Assembly (NCBI RefSeq): GCF_001649575.2
Contig: NC_051435.1
Location: 377,871 to 441,870 of the forward strand
Reading direction: 5' to 3'
DNA length: 64,000 nt
DNA from: Kryptolebias marmoratus
Lineage: Eukaryota; Chordata; Actinopteri; Cyprinodontiformes; Rivulidae
The position numbers were made by a program, and so were the translations under genes. The notes below the pieces were generated by a model that made no database searches, was not told the origin of the DNA, and saw nothing but the letters and a program-made list of their open reading frames with translations. This document shows positions 36,201 to 45,949 of this stretch, piece by piece (the first letter of the stretch is position 1; every line of letters begins with the position of its first letter).

Positions 36201-37080
36201 TTACTTTCAGTTTTGTCTCTGTGATCTAAAGGTCAAAGGTTAAAGAGTTCACCTGAGATCCAACTGTGAAGGTGTTACAGTAAACTCACCCCCAGCGTAG
36301 GACCCTCCAGGGTTGGTCCAGAACTGCACAGAAACTTTAGTTATTGTTCTGTAAAAACAAGTCAATGGTGTTCAGAAAGAGACTGAATGTCTTACGTGGA
36401 GATTCTGGAGTTTCGTCTTCTGTGAAGAAAACACAGAAAACATGTTGAGAGTTTCATTAAACTCCTCCTGAAACATTTCCTCAGATCAACAAGAGCTTAT
36501 TCAACTTAGAGATCCAAAGTTTTACCATCAGGGGTTAAAGTCTGTTTTCTAATGTCTGTTTAACCCAAACTAATGACAAAAATATTTCTAATGTTCAAAT
36601 AAATCTGGTCTCAGAGAAGTTCAGATCTTTCAGTAACATTAAAAGAATAAGAAGCAGCATGTTGTGAGTTTCTGACATCATTCAGATGTTTGCAGATTCT
36701 GTAACTTACCTGCAGGAGGAGGGGAGTAAATGCCCAGAATTCTTCTCACTAAACATAGAAAATGAGAAGAGCAGATAGTGAGGAACACTGCTGGATACAA
36801 AACTGCTCATAAAAAATTCATTCTTAATCCAAATGTTTGCAACAATCCAAAATGAAAGAGTTGGAGCAAATGTTGTCTCCAAGAATAAACTCACTGATCC
36901 GATGAGTTCAGATAAAAAACAGATGAAGCTGAAAAGAACTGACCAGATTCTGCAGAAACATTAAAAACATTTCCACCCTTAGTTGTATTCCACCTTAAAT
37001 TTAGTTCTTAAATTGTTGCAAACATTTTGCTTAATAATCTGAGGACAGAGGTCCTTACAGATGTCCTGTTGTCGATTCAT
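33224..37080 (-). CDS. ifi44-like: Interferon-induced protein 44-like GTPase
   Basis: Nine coding exons on the minus strand: 37080-37059, 36748-36710, 36419-36396, 36323-36290, 34865-34664, 34458-34300, 34157-33989, 33560-33460 and 33385-33224. All phases match, giving 912 bp and 303 residues, about the size of fish IFI44-like proteins. Family marks are LDQPWRVLRWGDRQ, the P-loop LLYGPVGAGKSSFIDS, TFYPLVFNDIMGLE, GVHADDIKLALKGHI, DDKVHVLVCVISANSA, a G4-like LTNID, and the C-terminal NCVFPVKNYSEE. IFI44 proteins are cytoplasmic interferon-stimulated proteins of the TRAFAC-like P-loop group. The promoter region carries an ISRE. A reverse AATAAA lies at 33107-33112. The large intron 34866-36289 holds a MITE and a LINE fragment. 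Confidence 0.93.
34961..35174. mobile_element. hAT-like MITE copy 1 (214 bp) with 8-bp TSD
   Basis: The termini are CAGGGGTGTCAAACTC and GAGTTTGACACCCCTG, perfect 16-bp inverted repeats, flanked by the 8-bp duplication CTCTAATG (34953-34960 and 35175-35182). Length, TSD size and CAGGG termini fit non-autonomous hAT elements. It sits in an ifi44-like intron. Confidence 0.93.
35200..35730 (+). mobile_element. LINE fragment, reverse transcriptase C-terminal end
   Basis: The frame at 35217-35624 reads LGRKFHMCTDDVKISLFKAY, then KASMQKLKVAYNDSLRIL. This is the post-RT region of fish non-LTR retrotransposons. It is truncated at its 5' side and ends near GAATAAAG with AAT repeats at about 35700-35735. 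Clade assignment (L2- or CR1-like) is a guess. Confidence 0.75.
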
Positions 37081-37198
37081 CTTGTTGCTGCTCTGCTGCA
37101 AAATGAAGCAACAACCATCTGAGTCTCTGTTAAATAACACCCTCCTGCTTTAAAGAGTCATGTGACTTCTGAGAACCCTCTCTGGTTCCCATCATCTC

Positions 37199-37412
37199 AC
37201 ACTTTCACTTTCACTTTCTGTTGTCTCTGCAGTCTTACACCTGGGAGGAGGTCCCTCATTACCCCAGTAAACCTCTGACCTTTGACCTGAAGCCTCACAG
37301 GTGGAGCAGAACTCACCTGAACCCTCAAACACACCTTTGAAGGGGAGTCAGACTCCCAGCAGTCCTTGTGGACACAGATGAAACCATCACACTCTCTCTG
37401 AAAGTGAAAGTA
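37199..37412. promoter_or_regulatory. Shared divergent promoter with two ISREs
   Basis: Between the ifi44-like ATG (37080, -) and the + strand ATG (37543), 462 bp apart, are two interferon-stimulated response elements. One is on the minus strand as AGAAAGTGAAAGTGAAAGTG (about 37200-37219). The other is on the plus strand as GAAAGTGAAAGT (37400-37411). These fit GAAANNGAAA, bound by ISGF3 and IRFs. Confidence 0.85.
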
Positions 37413-37483
37413 ACTTCTGTTGTTTCAGAGAAGCTGCAGAGTTTACTGGAAGTCACATGACCACAGTGGGCGGAGCCTCTTCA

Positions 37484-37490
37484 TATAAAG
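37484..37490 (+). promoter_or_regulatory. TATA box of the + strand interferon-type gene
   Basis: TATAAAG lies 53 bases before the ATG at 37543 and about 72 bases after the plus-strand ISRE, a compact interferon-type promoter layout. Confidence 0.65.
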
Positions 37491-37542
37491 ACTGTAACTC
37501 AGAGAGACTGCAGAAAATCAGAACTGTGGATACATCAGAAAG

Positions 37543-40199
37543 ATGAGCTCTGAAGGTAAGCTCATAGTTTGATTTTCTCTGTGTAGAAACCGGTCATGTG
37601 GTTCAGGTCCAGTGTGCAGAAGTTGTTCACCACATGTCTGCAGCTCATTACTGTCATTTTCAGACTCACTGAAAAGGCCTGCGAATATTTAAACATCTGT
37701 AAAATAACGTGACTCATCTCCTCTCTGAGCTGCAGAGAAATTAATTTATAATTTTATTACAATGAAGGTTCTTGTTTAGTTGCGTTGCAGTCTGTGGTTG
37801 TGTGTACAGATTGAATAACACAAAAGAGTAACAAATATGTCTAAATTAATTTGATATCAGTGTTACAGAAACAGATGATGATGGTTACATGTTCTCAACC
37901 TAAATCAGTGAAAATGATGTCATCACCTCACATTCAGGTGTGGATATCATCTGATCTTACTAACATTTATCTATGAGACACCTGAGTGTAAAAACTGGGT
38001 CTCTTCTGTCCACCTGTTTTCACAGATACTAACCCCCCTGACATAGGTGAAGAAGCAGATGAAAACATGAACATATCACCGAACCTGGACCAATCAGAAC
38101 GCAGCAAACAGGTACACTTCCCACTTTACAGGTTAGTAAATGACACACCTGTTCATGTGATCAGATCGATGAGGTCAACAGGTCCAGGGTCTTCATCTGA
38201 GAACATGAGAGTCAGAAGATCTGAACCCAGTTTTAACTCAAAGAGAAGAAACAACAAAATAAAACAGTATCTGAATGAATGAATGAATGAATGAATGAAT
38301 GAATGAATGAGTGAATGATGTTGACTCCATGTTCAGCCCCTCAGCTGTCTGCAGGATGAATCAAACTTTCTAACATTTAGTTTTTAACTCAGATGCTTTA
38401 TTTCTTCAGGCTGCGGGGGATCAGGGGGGCTCTGTGACGTGTCTACAGACTGAATCTGAAACTATTTCTTCTACCAGTGAGTCAGATGTTCAGAGTGGAG
38501 ACTTCCATAGTTTGTCAAAGAAAAATGAAAATGAGGATGAAGGGAACCAGCCCAGCTCCTCGTATCATGGTCCTGCTTCTCCAGAACAGGTGAGATTAAC
38601 TTGAGACTCCATGGATCCTGCGGTGAGCTGGCGCCTCTCACCATGGGGAACTCTAGAGTGGAATAAGGTCTAGTCCAGGGATGGGCAATCCTGGTCCTCG
38701 AGGGCCACTAACCTGCATATTTTACTTGTTCCTCTGCTCCAACACACCTGATCTGAATCAATGGGTGATTAACAGGCTTCTACAGAACATGAAGAGGTAG
38801 TTTAACCACTGAATCAGGTGTGTTGGACCAAGGAAAGAAGTAAAACATGCAGGATAGTGGCTCTCCAGGACCAGGATTGCCCACCCCTGGTCTAGTCCTT
38901 CTCAAGGTGATTGGTTACCGAACCCAATCTGAGTGTTGATGTGAGCCCAACTATATCTAGTTGGTACTTCTCAAAGTCATGCACACCTTCAGACTCCTTT
39001 CCTACCAAAGGTGACATTCCATGTTCCAAGAATCAGCTTTGGTCAGCCAGGGTCACAGCGCCAAGACCCCCGCCTTCTGCTGCCACCCACAGCACAATAC
39101 ACCCAACCAGTATGGCCCCTCCTGCAGGTGGTGGGCCCACAGGAAGACAAACCTATGTAGCTCATTCAGGCTGAGCCTGTTTTTGTCAATTATGTCATTT
39201 TTTTGTGAAGATAGTTTGACTGGTCAGCTAATTCTGTAAATGTATGAAGTCCAGTAGTTAGGATAAGTCATGCTTGGGGATACAGAGGATGGGAGGGTGT
39301 GAGGTGTGAAATACAAAACATCTTGTGATACAAAGCAGTACTAACTGGTTTGAATCGTTCACATGATGGACTCAGCGGACTGAAGCAGTGGCTGCTTTCA
39401 ATGTTTTTCTGCAGCAAAACAAGTTTTGAAGTTTGAAGTTTGTGTTAAAGCAGGGGTAGGCAATCCTGGTCCTGGAGAGCCACTATCCTGCATGTTTTCC
39501 TTGTTCCTCTGCTCCAATACACCTGATTCAGTGGTTAAATCACCTCTTCATGTTCTGCAGAAGCCTGTTAATCACCCATTGATTCAGATCAGGTGTGTTG
39601 GAGCAGAGGAACAAGGAAATCCTGCAGGATGGAGGCCCTGAGGACCAGGGTTGGACACCCCTGTGTTAGAGCGTCGGTGTCAGATGGCCATCACTAGAAT
39701 AATGTGTGAAGTTATGTTTATTTGTGTTTTTTGTTTTTTCAATAACCAGTAGAGTTTTAAGGATTTGTAAAAGAGGTGAAAAAAGCAAATGTTTCAATGT
39801 ACAGCATTTTAGTCACGTGTTAAAATGAGTTAAATATTAAGAAGTTTTGTACTTTTCAGTTTCATGTGTGGGTTTGGGGATGTGGCATGTTTGATTGATT
39901 ATTAGACAATGACCAAAACAAACCAATCAAATTGAATACTTAAATAAAATGAATGAATGAATGAATGAATGAATGAATGAATGAATGAATGAATGAATGA
40001 ATGAATGAATGATCTTGACATTCTAACTTTTAGTTTGTTTCTTCAGGCTGCAGCTCAGGGAGTCTCTGTGACGTGTCCAACCTGTATCTCTGAAATTACT
40101 GCTTCGATCAGGAAGTCAGGTGGTCAGAGTGGATTATTCATTAGTCTGTCAAAGAAAGACGAGCAGAAGGATGAAGAGAACCAGCCTCATCCACAACAG
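37543..40199 (+). CDS. Unrecognised interferon-type gene, upstream copy: exons 1-4
   Basis: Exons: 37543-37555 (MSSE), 38026-38111, 38410-38589 and 40047-40199. The phases agree (1, 0, 0, 0). Exon 2 is acidic ([20 protein letters not shown]). Exons 3 and 4 each start GSVTC or VSVTC after AAxxQ and contain an SLSKK(D/N)E motif, then a Gln/Pro-rich end. Exon 4 keeps a CPTC pair and exon 3 has lost the second Cys. I do not recognise the family; a fish-specific interferon-induced protein is likely from the promoter and the ifi44-like neighbour. No terminal exons precede the gap at 40329, so this copy may be incomplete or may share the downstream exons. Confidence 0.65.
38676..38889. mobile_element. 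hAT-like MITE copy 2 (214 bp) with 8-bp TSD
   Basis: The termini are CAGGGATGGGCAATCCTGG and CCAGGATTGCCCACCCCTG, flanked by the perfect duplication GTCTAGTC (38668-38675 and 38890-38897). It lies in the intron after exon 3. Confidence 0.93.
38898..39240 (+). mobile_element. LINE-like fragment
   Basis: The text GGTCACAGCGCCAAGACCCC and CCTCCTGCAGGTGGTGGGCC, followed by CACAGGAAG, resembles the non-coding and ORF1 part of a fish LINE. No intact frame remains. Family unknown. Confidence 0.45.
39451..39663. mobile_element. hAT-like MITE copy 3 (213 bp)
   Basis: It starts CAGGGGTAGGCAATCCTGG and ends TTGGACACCCCTG, with flanks TGTTAAAG and TGTTAGAG (one mismatch), so the insertion is older than copies 1 and 2. 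Its interior is homologous to copy 2 in inverted orientation. Confidence 0.88.
39948..40013. repeat. (GAAT)n microsatellite before exon 4
   Basis: About 16 copies of GAAT. Similar arrays lie at 38270-38315 and 40668-40708, and a decayed one at 43526-43562, each in front of a repeated exon unit. Confidence 0.9.
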
Positions 40200-40328
40200 G
40201 TGAGACCTGCGGTGTCAGTGATGAAGGTCTCCAGGTGGACCTGAGTTTGTGTTTCAGAGTTCCTACATGAGAGGAAACATGATCAACTTTATTTAAACTC
40301 TGCCTGATCCATCCATCCATCCATCCAT

Positions 40329-40428
40329 NNNNNNNNNNNNNNNNNNNNNNNNNNNNNNNNNNNNNNNNNNNNNNNNNNNNNNNNNNNNNNNNNNNNNNNN
40401 NNNNNNNNNNNNNNNNNNNNNNNNNNNN
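40329..40428. other. Assembly gap of 100 N flanked by CATC repeats
   Basis: A placeholder gap. The left flank is (CATC)n, and the right flank begins inside a copy of exon 2 of the preceding gene. Confidence 0.95.
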
Positions 40429-43400
40429 ACCCCCCTGACATAGGTGAAGAAGCAGATGAAAACATGAACATATCACCGAACCTGGACCAATCAGAACGCA
40501 GCAAACAGGTACACTTCCCACTTTACAGGTTAGTAAATGACACACCTGTTCATGTGATCAGATCGATGAGGTCAACAGGTCCAGGGTCTTCATCTGAGAA
40601 CATGAGAGTCAGAAGATCTGAACCCAGTTTTAACTCAAAGAGAAGAAACAACAAAATAAAACAGTATCTGAATGAATGAATGAATGAATGAATGAATGAA
40701 TGAATGATGTTGACTCCATGTTCAGCCCCTCAGCTGTCTGCAGGATGAATCAAACTTTCTAACATTTAGTTTTTAACTCAGATGCCTTGTTTCTTCAGAC
40801 TACAGGGGATCAGAGAGGCTCTGTGACGTGTCCATCCTGTAAATCTGAGGATTGGTTCTTCATTAGACTATCAAAGCAAGATGAGAAGGTTAAAAGGAAC
40901 CAGCCCAGCTCCTCCTATCATGGTCTTGCTCCTCCAGAACAGGTGAGATTTACTCTAGACTCCATGGATCCTGTGGTGAGCTGGTACCTGTCTACATGTC
41001 AGTGATGAAGGTCTCCAGGTGGTCCTGAGTTTGTGTTTCAGAGTTCCTACATGAGAGGAAACATGATCAACTCTATCTGCAGCTGGTTAAAGTCAGAGCT
41101 CCTGTTCTCATCAACAGTAACAGATTTTTTGTCCACAGATCAGTGTTTGTTTATTCCTGATAACAGATCTCAGAACCTCTCTATGATCATTTATAAACTC
41201 TGTTTAAAATGAAGAGTTGCTGTTGGTGAACATCCTTCACAGTGCAGACTGAAAGTCAAGAGGCAGATCCATCGATCCATCTACCATGGATCTCCATCCT
41301 GCCATCACTTCTGAACAAGAATCCCAAATATTTCAACTCTCCCACTTGAATCAAAGACTCACTCCTGACCTGGAGGGAGCATTCCACCTGTTTCCTGTTG
41401 AGAACCATGACCTCAGACTTGGAGGAGCTGACTCTCATCTCAGCCGCTTCACACTCGGCTGTGAACCGATCCAGTGCACGCTGAAGGTCATGGCCTGAAG
41501 ACAACAACAGAACCCCATAATCAAGCAGAGACAAGACCCTGAAGTTCCCAAACCAGACACACTCCTCTCCCTAACTGCACCTCGAGATCCTGTCCATGAA
41601 CACCACAAACAGGATCAGAGACATGAGACAGCCCTGGTGGAGTCCAACCCACACAAGAATGAGCTTGACTTTGTGCCAAGAATACAGACACAACTCCTGC
41701 TTTGGTTCTACAGCTTTCAGAAGCAACCCAGGCACCCCACAGAATGCCTCGGGGAACACGGTCATAAGCCTTCTCCAGATCTACAAAAAACATGTAGACA
41801 GGAGAGTCAAACTTCCATGACCATCTTAGCAACCCTGCAAGAGTGAAGATCTGATCCAACCCAACCCATTTAACCCTAACCCAACCACATGGCTCCTCCT
41901 GGATAAGAAAGAAAGATCCACTGATTGTCACGCACCTGAGTGTGTGAAATTTGTTCTCCACACCCATCATCTGATGGAGCAGTGAGCAGCAGCGATGCCG
42001 CTCTCGGGAATCATTTGGTGATCTAACCCCCAAAATCCAACCCTTAATGCTGAGTGTCAAGCAGGGTGGCAATGGGTCCCATTTTTACAGTCTTTGGTAT
42101 GACCCAGCCAGGGATTGAACCCACAACCTCCCANATCCATCCTTCCATCCGTCCGTCCGTCCGTCCGTCCATCCATCCATCCATCCATCCATCCATCCAT
42201 TTGCATAGATAGTAATATAATCAGCTCATCAGATATTGTGAATTATTTTAATAACTATTTTCTGAAAGTTGGAATGAATTAGAAAAACAGATTTTGGTAT
42301 CATTGCTAATAATTTGGATATAATTTTGTTAAACAAACTGAAGAAAATAATTAATTTATGAAGAACATAAATAAAAAAAATCTACTGATTGTAATGATAT
42401 TATGGCATACGTAAAAATGTTGAATTTATCCAACAACTGTTAATATAATTAATCAGCCCTTACAAACTGAAGATAAAAGGTTGTTCTCATTTACAGAAAT
42501 GGGGAAAAACCTTCTTTAAACTGAAGGTCTGTTTTTTTTTTTCATTAGCTGAGCAGTCTTAGAGACAAACACTGAATAAATGTCTTGGTGGAGATTCTCA
42601 GTCAAATAATAATAAGTGAATAAATGTCAGACCAGCTTCAGAGGACACCTGTGTTGGTGTTTCTTCTGGTAGTTGGAGTTTACTTCTTGTTGTGTTTAGT
42701 TATTTGATGGTGATGTTTTTCCTTTTTACCTTGAGTTTCTTTGGGTTTATCTTGTGTTCTGTTGGTTTCTGTGGTTTTCCTCCTGTTTGCAGCTCATTAC
42801 TCACCAGTTCACAGTGGCGTAGGTTCAAGTTCTGCTGTTCTTAGGTTGTTCCTTCATTCCTCCTGCGCTCCTTGAGTTTTTATTTCAAAGTTGGTTTGCT
42901 GTATCAACAGCCTTTTGATTAAAGTTGAACTTTTATTTGAGTTCTGTTTCTTTGGTTGCAGTTTGGCTTCTCTAAAAACAACATCATGAATCAACAGAAA
43001 ACATTTCTACCACAGCTCAGAGGAAGGATCATATGATAGGAGTCTTCATACAATAAAAAAGCCAGCTGGCACTACAGACCATAAACTCTTATAAAATTCT
43101 CAAAAGACAAAAAACATACATTCAAAAAAAGTTAAAAAACAAAAACAACTGGACTTCTATTCTGTAGCTGAAGACGTTTCGCTTCTCATCCGTTGAGCTC
43201 TCTCTGAATTGAGAAAGCTCCTCGGATGAGAAGTGAATTGTCTTCAGCTACAGAATAGAAGTCCAGTTGTTTTTGTTTTTTAACTTTTTTTGAATTTACC
43301 ATGGCCTGGATGACTGAGAATCTACACCAGCATACAAAAAACATACATTATTTATTTTCTCAATAATCAGTAGAGTTTTAAGGATTTATGTAAAATAATT

Positions 43401-45949
43401 TAAAAAGTTAAAATAAGTGAATGTTTCACCCTACAAGTTTTTTCTAATTTCATGTTCATTTGTGGGTTTGGTTGTGTTTTGCTGATTATTTAGAGAAAGA
43501 CCAAAGCAAACAAATGAAATTAAATAAATAAATAAATGAAGAAAACGAGTGAATGAATGAGCGATGTTGACTCAGTGTTCAGTCCCTCAGCTGTCTGCAG
43601 GAAGAATCAATCTGTTTCTAACATTTAGTTTGTTTCTTCAGGCTGCAGATCAGAGAGGCTCTGTGACGTGTCCAGCCTGTGACTCTGAAGTTATACCTTC
43701 CATCAACTGGGAGGTGAAGACAGGTGGTCAGTTTGAATTCTTCATTAGTCTGTCAAAGAAAGATGAGCAGAAGGATGCAGCTTCCAGCAGTCCAGAGAGT
43801 TCAGGTAACATCCAGCAGAACCTTCAGCTGATTATTTAATACCTGCTGAGCAGGAAGTCCATCCTCCACATTCTGTCTGTTCATTTCCAAACAGGATCAG
43901 AAACCAGAGCAGGCAGGTATGTTTGGATCCAAAATATACTTTTCAGGCAGCATTTGTTCAGTTTCTGTGGTTCATGAACCAAACTTTAAAGACTTTGTTG
44001 AAGCTCTGAGGTCAGATGTCCAGATCTGATCAGAGAGGAGCGTAATGATGAGGTTTTACCTGGGTGTCAGTGACCAGCAGGTAGACTTAAACAGGAGAAA
44101 ACAGGTAATAACTGACTGTAGCTGTGAACAAACAGAATCTGCAGTTTGTTCTGCTGCTGTCCATTAATCTGGATCACAGATCTGCTGAGAACCAAACTTC
44201 AGCTCCTGAGAACAGAGGAGCAGGAACATTTAGTGACAGAAGATATAGAAAGAGTATGAAACTTATCTCCTCTGTGCTGCAGGCCTGTCAGCTGTTTTCC
44301 ATTAGAAAAACCTTTAGAGAAGGAGACTGTCCTCAGCATTGTCCTGCAGGAGCAGACAGAGAATCCCAACAACACAGCAGCTGCTCTCAGCTTCTACAAC
44401 CACAGGAAGCTGCTTCAGGACTGCAGTTTCTACGGTTCTGTTTAGGTTCTGCTTTTCTAACTCTCACCGATGTGCAGACATTAAAATGTCTGCAGGTGAC
44501 TCGGAGGAACCCTCTGAAGTCTTTAAGTGACTCTGAACCTCTGACCGAGTCTGAGGGAACATCTTAGTTCCCAGAAAAAGCACCACCTGTTCTGTGCTCA
44601 TAGAGCTGGTAACATTTGCTCAGAGTCAACAAGACAAATCAGCTACAGTCAATAAACAGGACTGAAACTTTTCATTTATCAGAGGATTTATATTTGACTA
44701 CAGACTTTGACTTTAGTATTACTATAGAACCTGTGTCACAGTGGAGCCAACGGTTTTACCAAAACTTTCATGGTAATAAATTTAATTTTATTTCTCATCA
44801 GGAAACAAAAAAAGGAAAAACAAATCTGAGCAGCCAAATCAAACCAGTGAGTTATTTAACCAACAAGTGTTTAAGTGTTTCTAAACCTTCAACAATCAGA
44901 AAAGGTAACTAAAGTTCATCTCTAATCTTCATCTTTCTCAGCAAATGACCTAAGCTCTTCAGTCAAGAAGATTTTTGGATCCATCTCAACCAGTATTGGT
45001 TCCACAGTGAAGGTCGGTCGTGTCGTCACTGGTGAGACGTTTGGCGCCGATGGTGCCATCATGACACAAGTGATGAACAACACAAGGCCATCACCACAGG
45101 TGAAGAAAACAGAGCTGGATGATTGTGACATCATCATTGTCTTCTGTCCAATCACCTGCCGTGTTGGATCAGACGTGGAGGGAGCCATGAGAGATCCAAA
45201 AGGTAATCCAGGAACCGCATCTATCAGAGTTTGGTTCTGTCTGAAGACTCTGACCTCTGACCTCTGGTTCACAACTGTACAGTAACACAGTCTCAGGTAA
45301 CTGCAGCTCTGTCCGCCACTGATGGTTCATGATGGTTCCTGATGGGTTCTCTTGGTGGTTCTTTGGACTCCTTTAAGTGTTTTTGGTTCAGGAGTTTTAC
45401 CTTTTGGATTCCAGACAAGGTGCTGACAGGATCTTTGGACTTAAACACATAAACAGATGGTTTGTTTCCTGAATGGGGAACTAAAACTTCTTTGTAAAGT
45501 TTATAAGAACATTGTTGGCTGTAAACGGCACAGCTGACAACATTTTATATTAAAGCTGGTGGAGTTTTTAATTTGTGTCTTCAGGAGGCAGAAATGTTTC
45601 CAGAAGTCCCACATTTTACTGTCTGTGACTGAGTACACTTTAATATTTAAACTGAGGAGAAATAATTCACTTTAAATGATTTATAATAACCTGTCTATGT
45701 TTCTGTTGTTTCTTAGTGTCATCGAGGAATAAACCAATCATTCTGGTTCTGATGCATCACACCAGAGACCCCGACTACTCCACTGAAGGAATAAAATGGT
45801 CTGAAGTTTATAAAAATGTTAAATATGATGTTCATGTTCTCTTCCATGAGACTCATCGTGGACTACTGAAATGTAAACACAACAATCAGGCCATCGAGGA
45901 CTTACAACAGGAGTTATACAAATATAAGACAAAATTATGGAGACCTTAG
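40429..45949 (+). CDS. Unrecognised interferon-type gene, downstream copy with terminal exons
   Basis: Exons: 40429-40508 (copy of exon 2, first bases in the gap), 40799-40942, 43642-43804, 44802-44846, 44942-45202 and 45717-45949, stop TAG at 45947. Phases agree throughout. The two module exons encode [13 protein letters not shown] and [13 protein letters not shown], each followed by FFI(R/S)LSKxDE. A short basic exon ([10 protein letters not shown]) follows. The last two exons encode [47 protein letters not shown] and [17 protein letters not shown], an alternating beta/alpha pattern like a Rossmann or TIR-type fold. AATAAA occurs at 46136-46141. The start is hidden in the gap. The function is unknown to me. 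Confidence 0.7.
41256..41925 (-). mobile_element. LINE fragment with reverse transcriptase remnants
   Basis: The minus-strand frames read [19 protein letters not shown], then (frame-shifted) a [18 protein letters not shown] segment and [19 protein letters not shown], then [10 protein letters not shown]. This is the fingers/palm region of a fish LINE RT with frameshifts. The 3' side ends in GATG-like repeats (41268-41290), as in RTE/Rex3-type elements, but the family is not certain. Confidence 0.75.
41925..42133 (-). mobile_element. SINE-like element
   Basis: On the minus strand the sequence reads GTGGGTTCAATCCCTGGCTG, GGTCATACCAAAGACTGTAA, and TTAAGGGTTGGATTTTGGGG. The first part fits a pol III B box, and the whole resembles a common fish SINE. 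It abuts the single N at 42134 and a (CCGT/CCAT)n array at 42135-42200. Confidence 0.65.
42135..42200. repeat. (CCGT)n/(CCAT)n microsatellite
   Basis: Tandem tetranucleotides ATCC, CCGT and CCAT. A similar CATC run abuts the gap at 40329. Confidence 0.9.
42201..43118. other. Long intron sequence without recognised content
   Basis: AT-rich intron of the interferon-type gene. No exon with the GSVTCPxC pattern and no repeat family was recognised. Confidence 0.4.
43120..43330. mobile_element. Penelope-like element terminus forming a foldback
   Basis: The left arm (43120-43172) and right arm (43240-43296) are inverted copies containing ACAACTGGACTTCTATTCTG and CAGAATAGAAGTCCAGTTGT, flanking a middle with AAGCTCCTCGGATGAGAAG. 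Right of it, CTGGATGACTGAGAATCTAC is the terminal text of Penelope-like elements in fish. Confidence 0.7.
44942..45949 (+). CDS. C-terminal alpha/beta domain exons of the interferon-type gene
   Basis: Exons 44942-45202 and 45717-45949 (about 163 codons) form one domain. The strand-like segments [18 protein letters not shown] and YDVHVLFHE are separated by helix-like segments (DVEGAMRD, and the terminal [15 protein letters not shown]). The order resembles flavodoxin-like folds such as TIR, but I see no certain catalytic Glu. The assignment is inference from pattern only. Confidence 0.55.

Noticed and set aside
43895..43916. A 22-bp exon between the terminal module exon and the basic exon of the interferon-type gene
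   Set aside because: It has AG and GT borders, but using it breaks the phase. Joining 43804 directly to 44802 keeps the frame.
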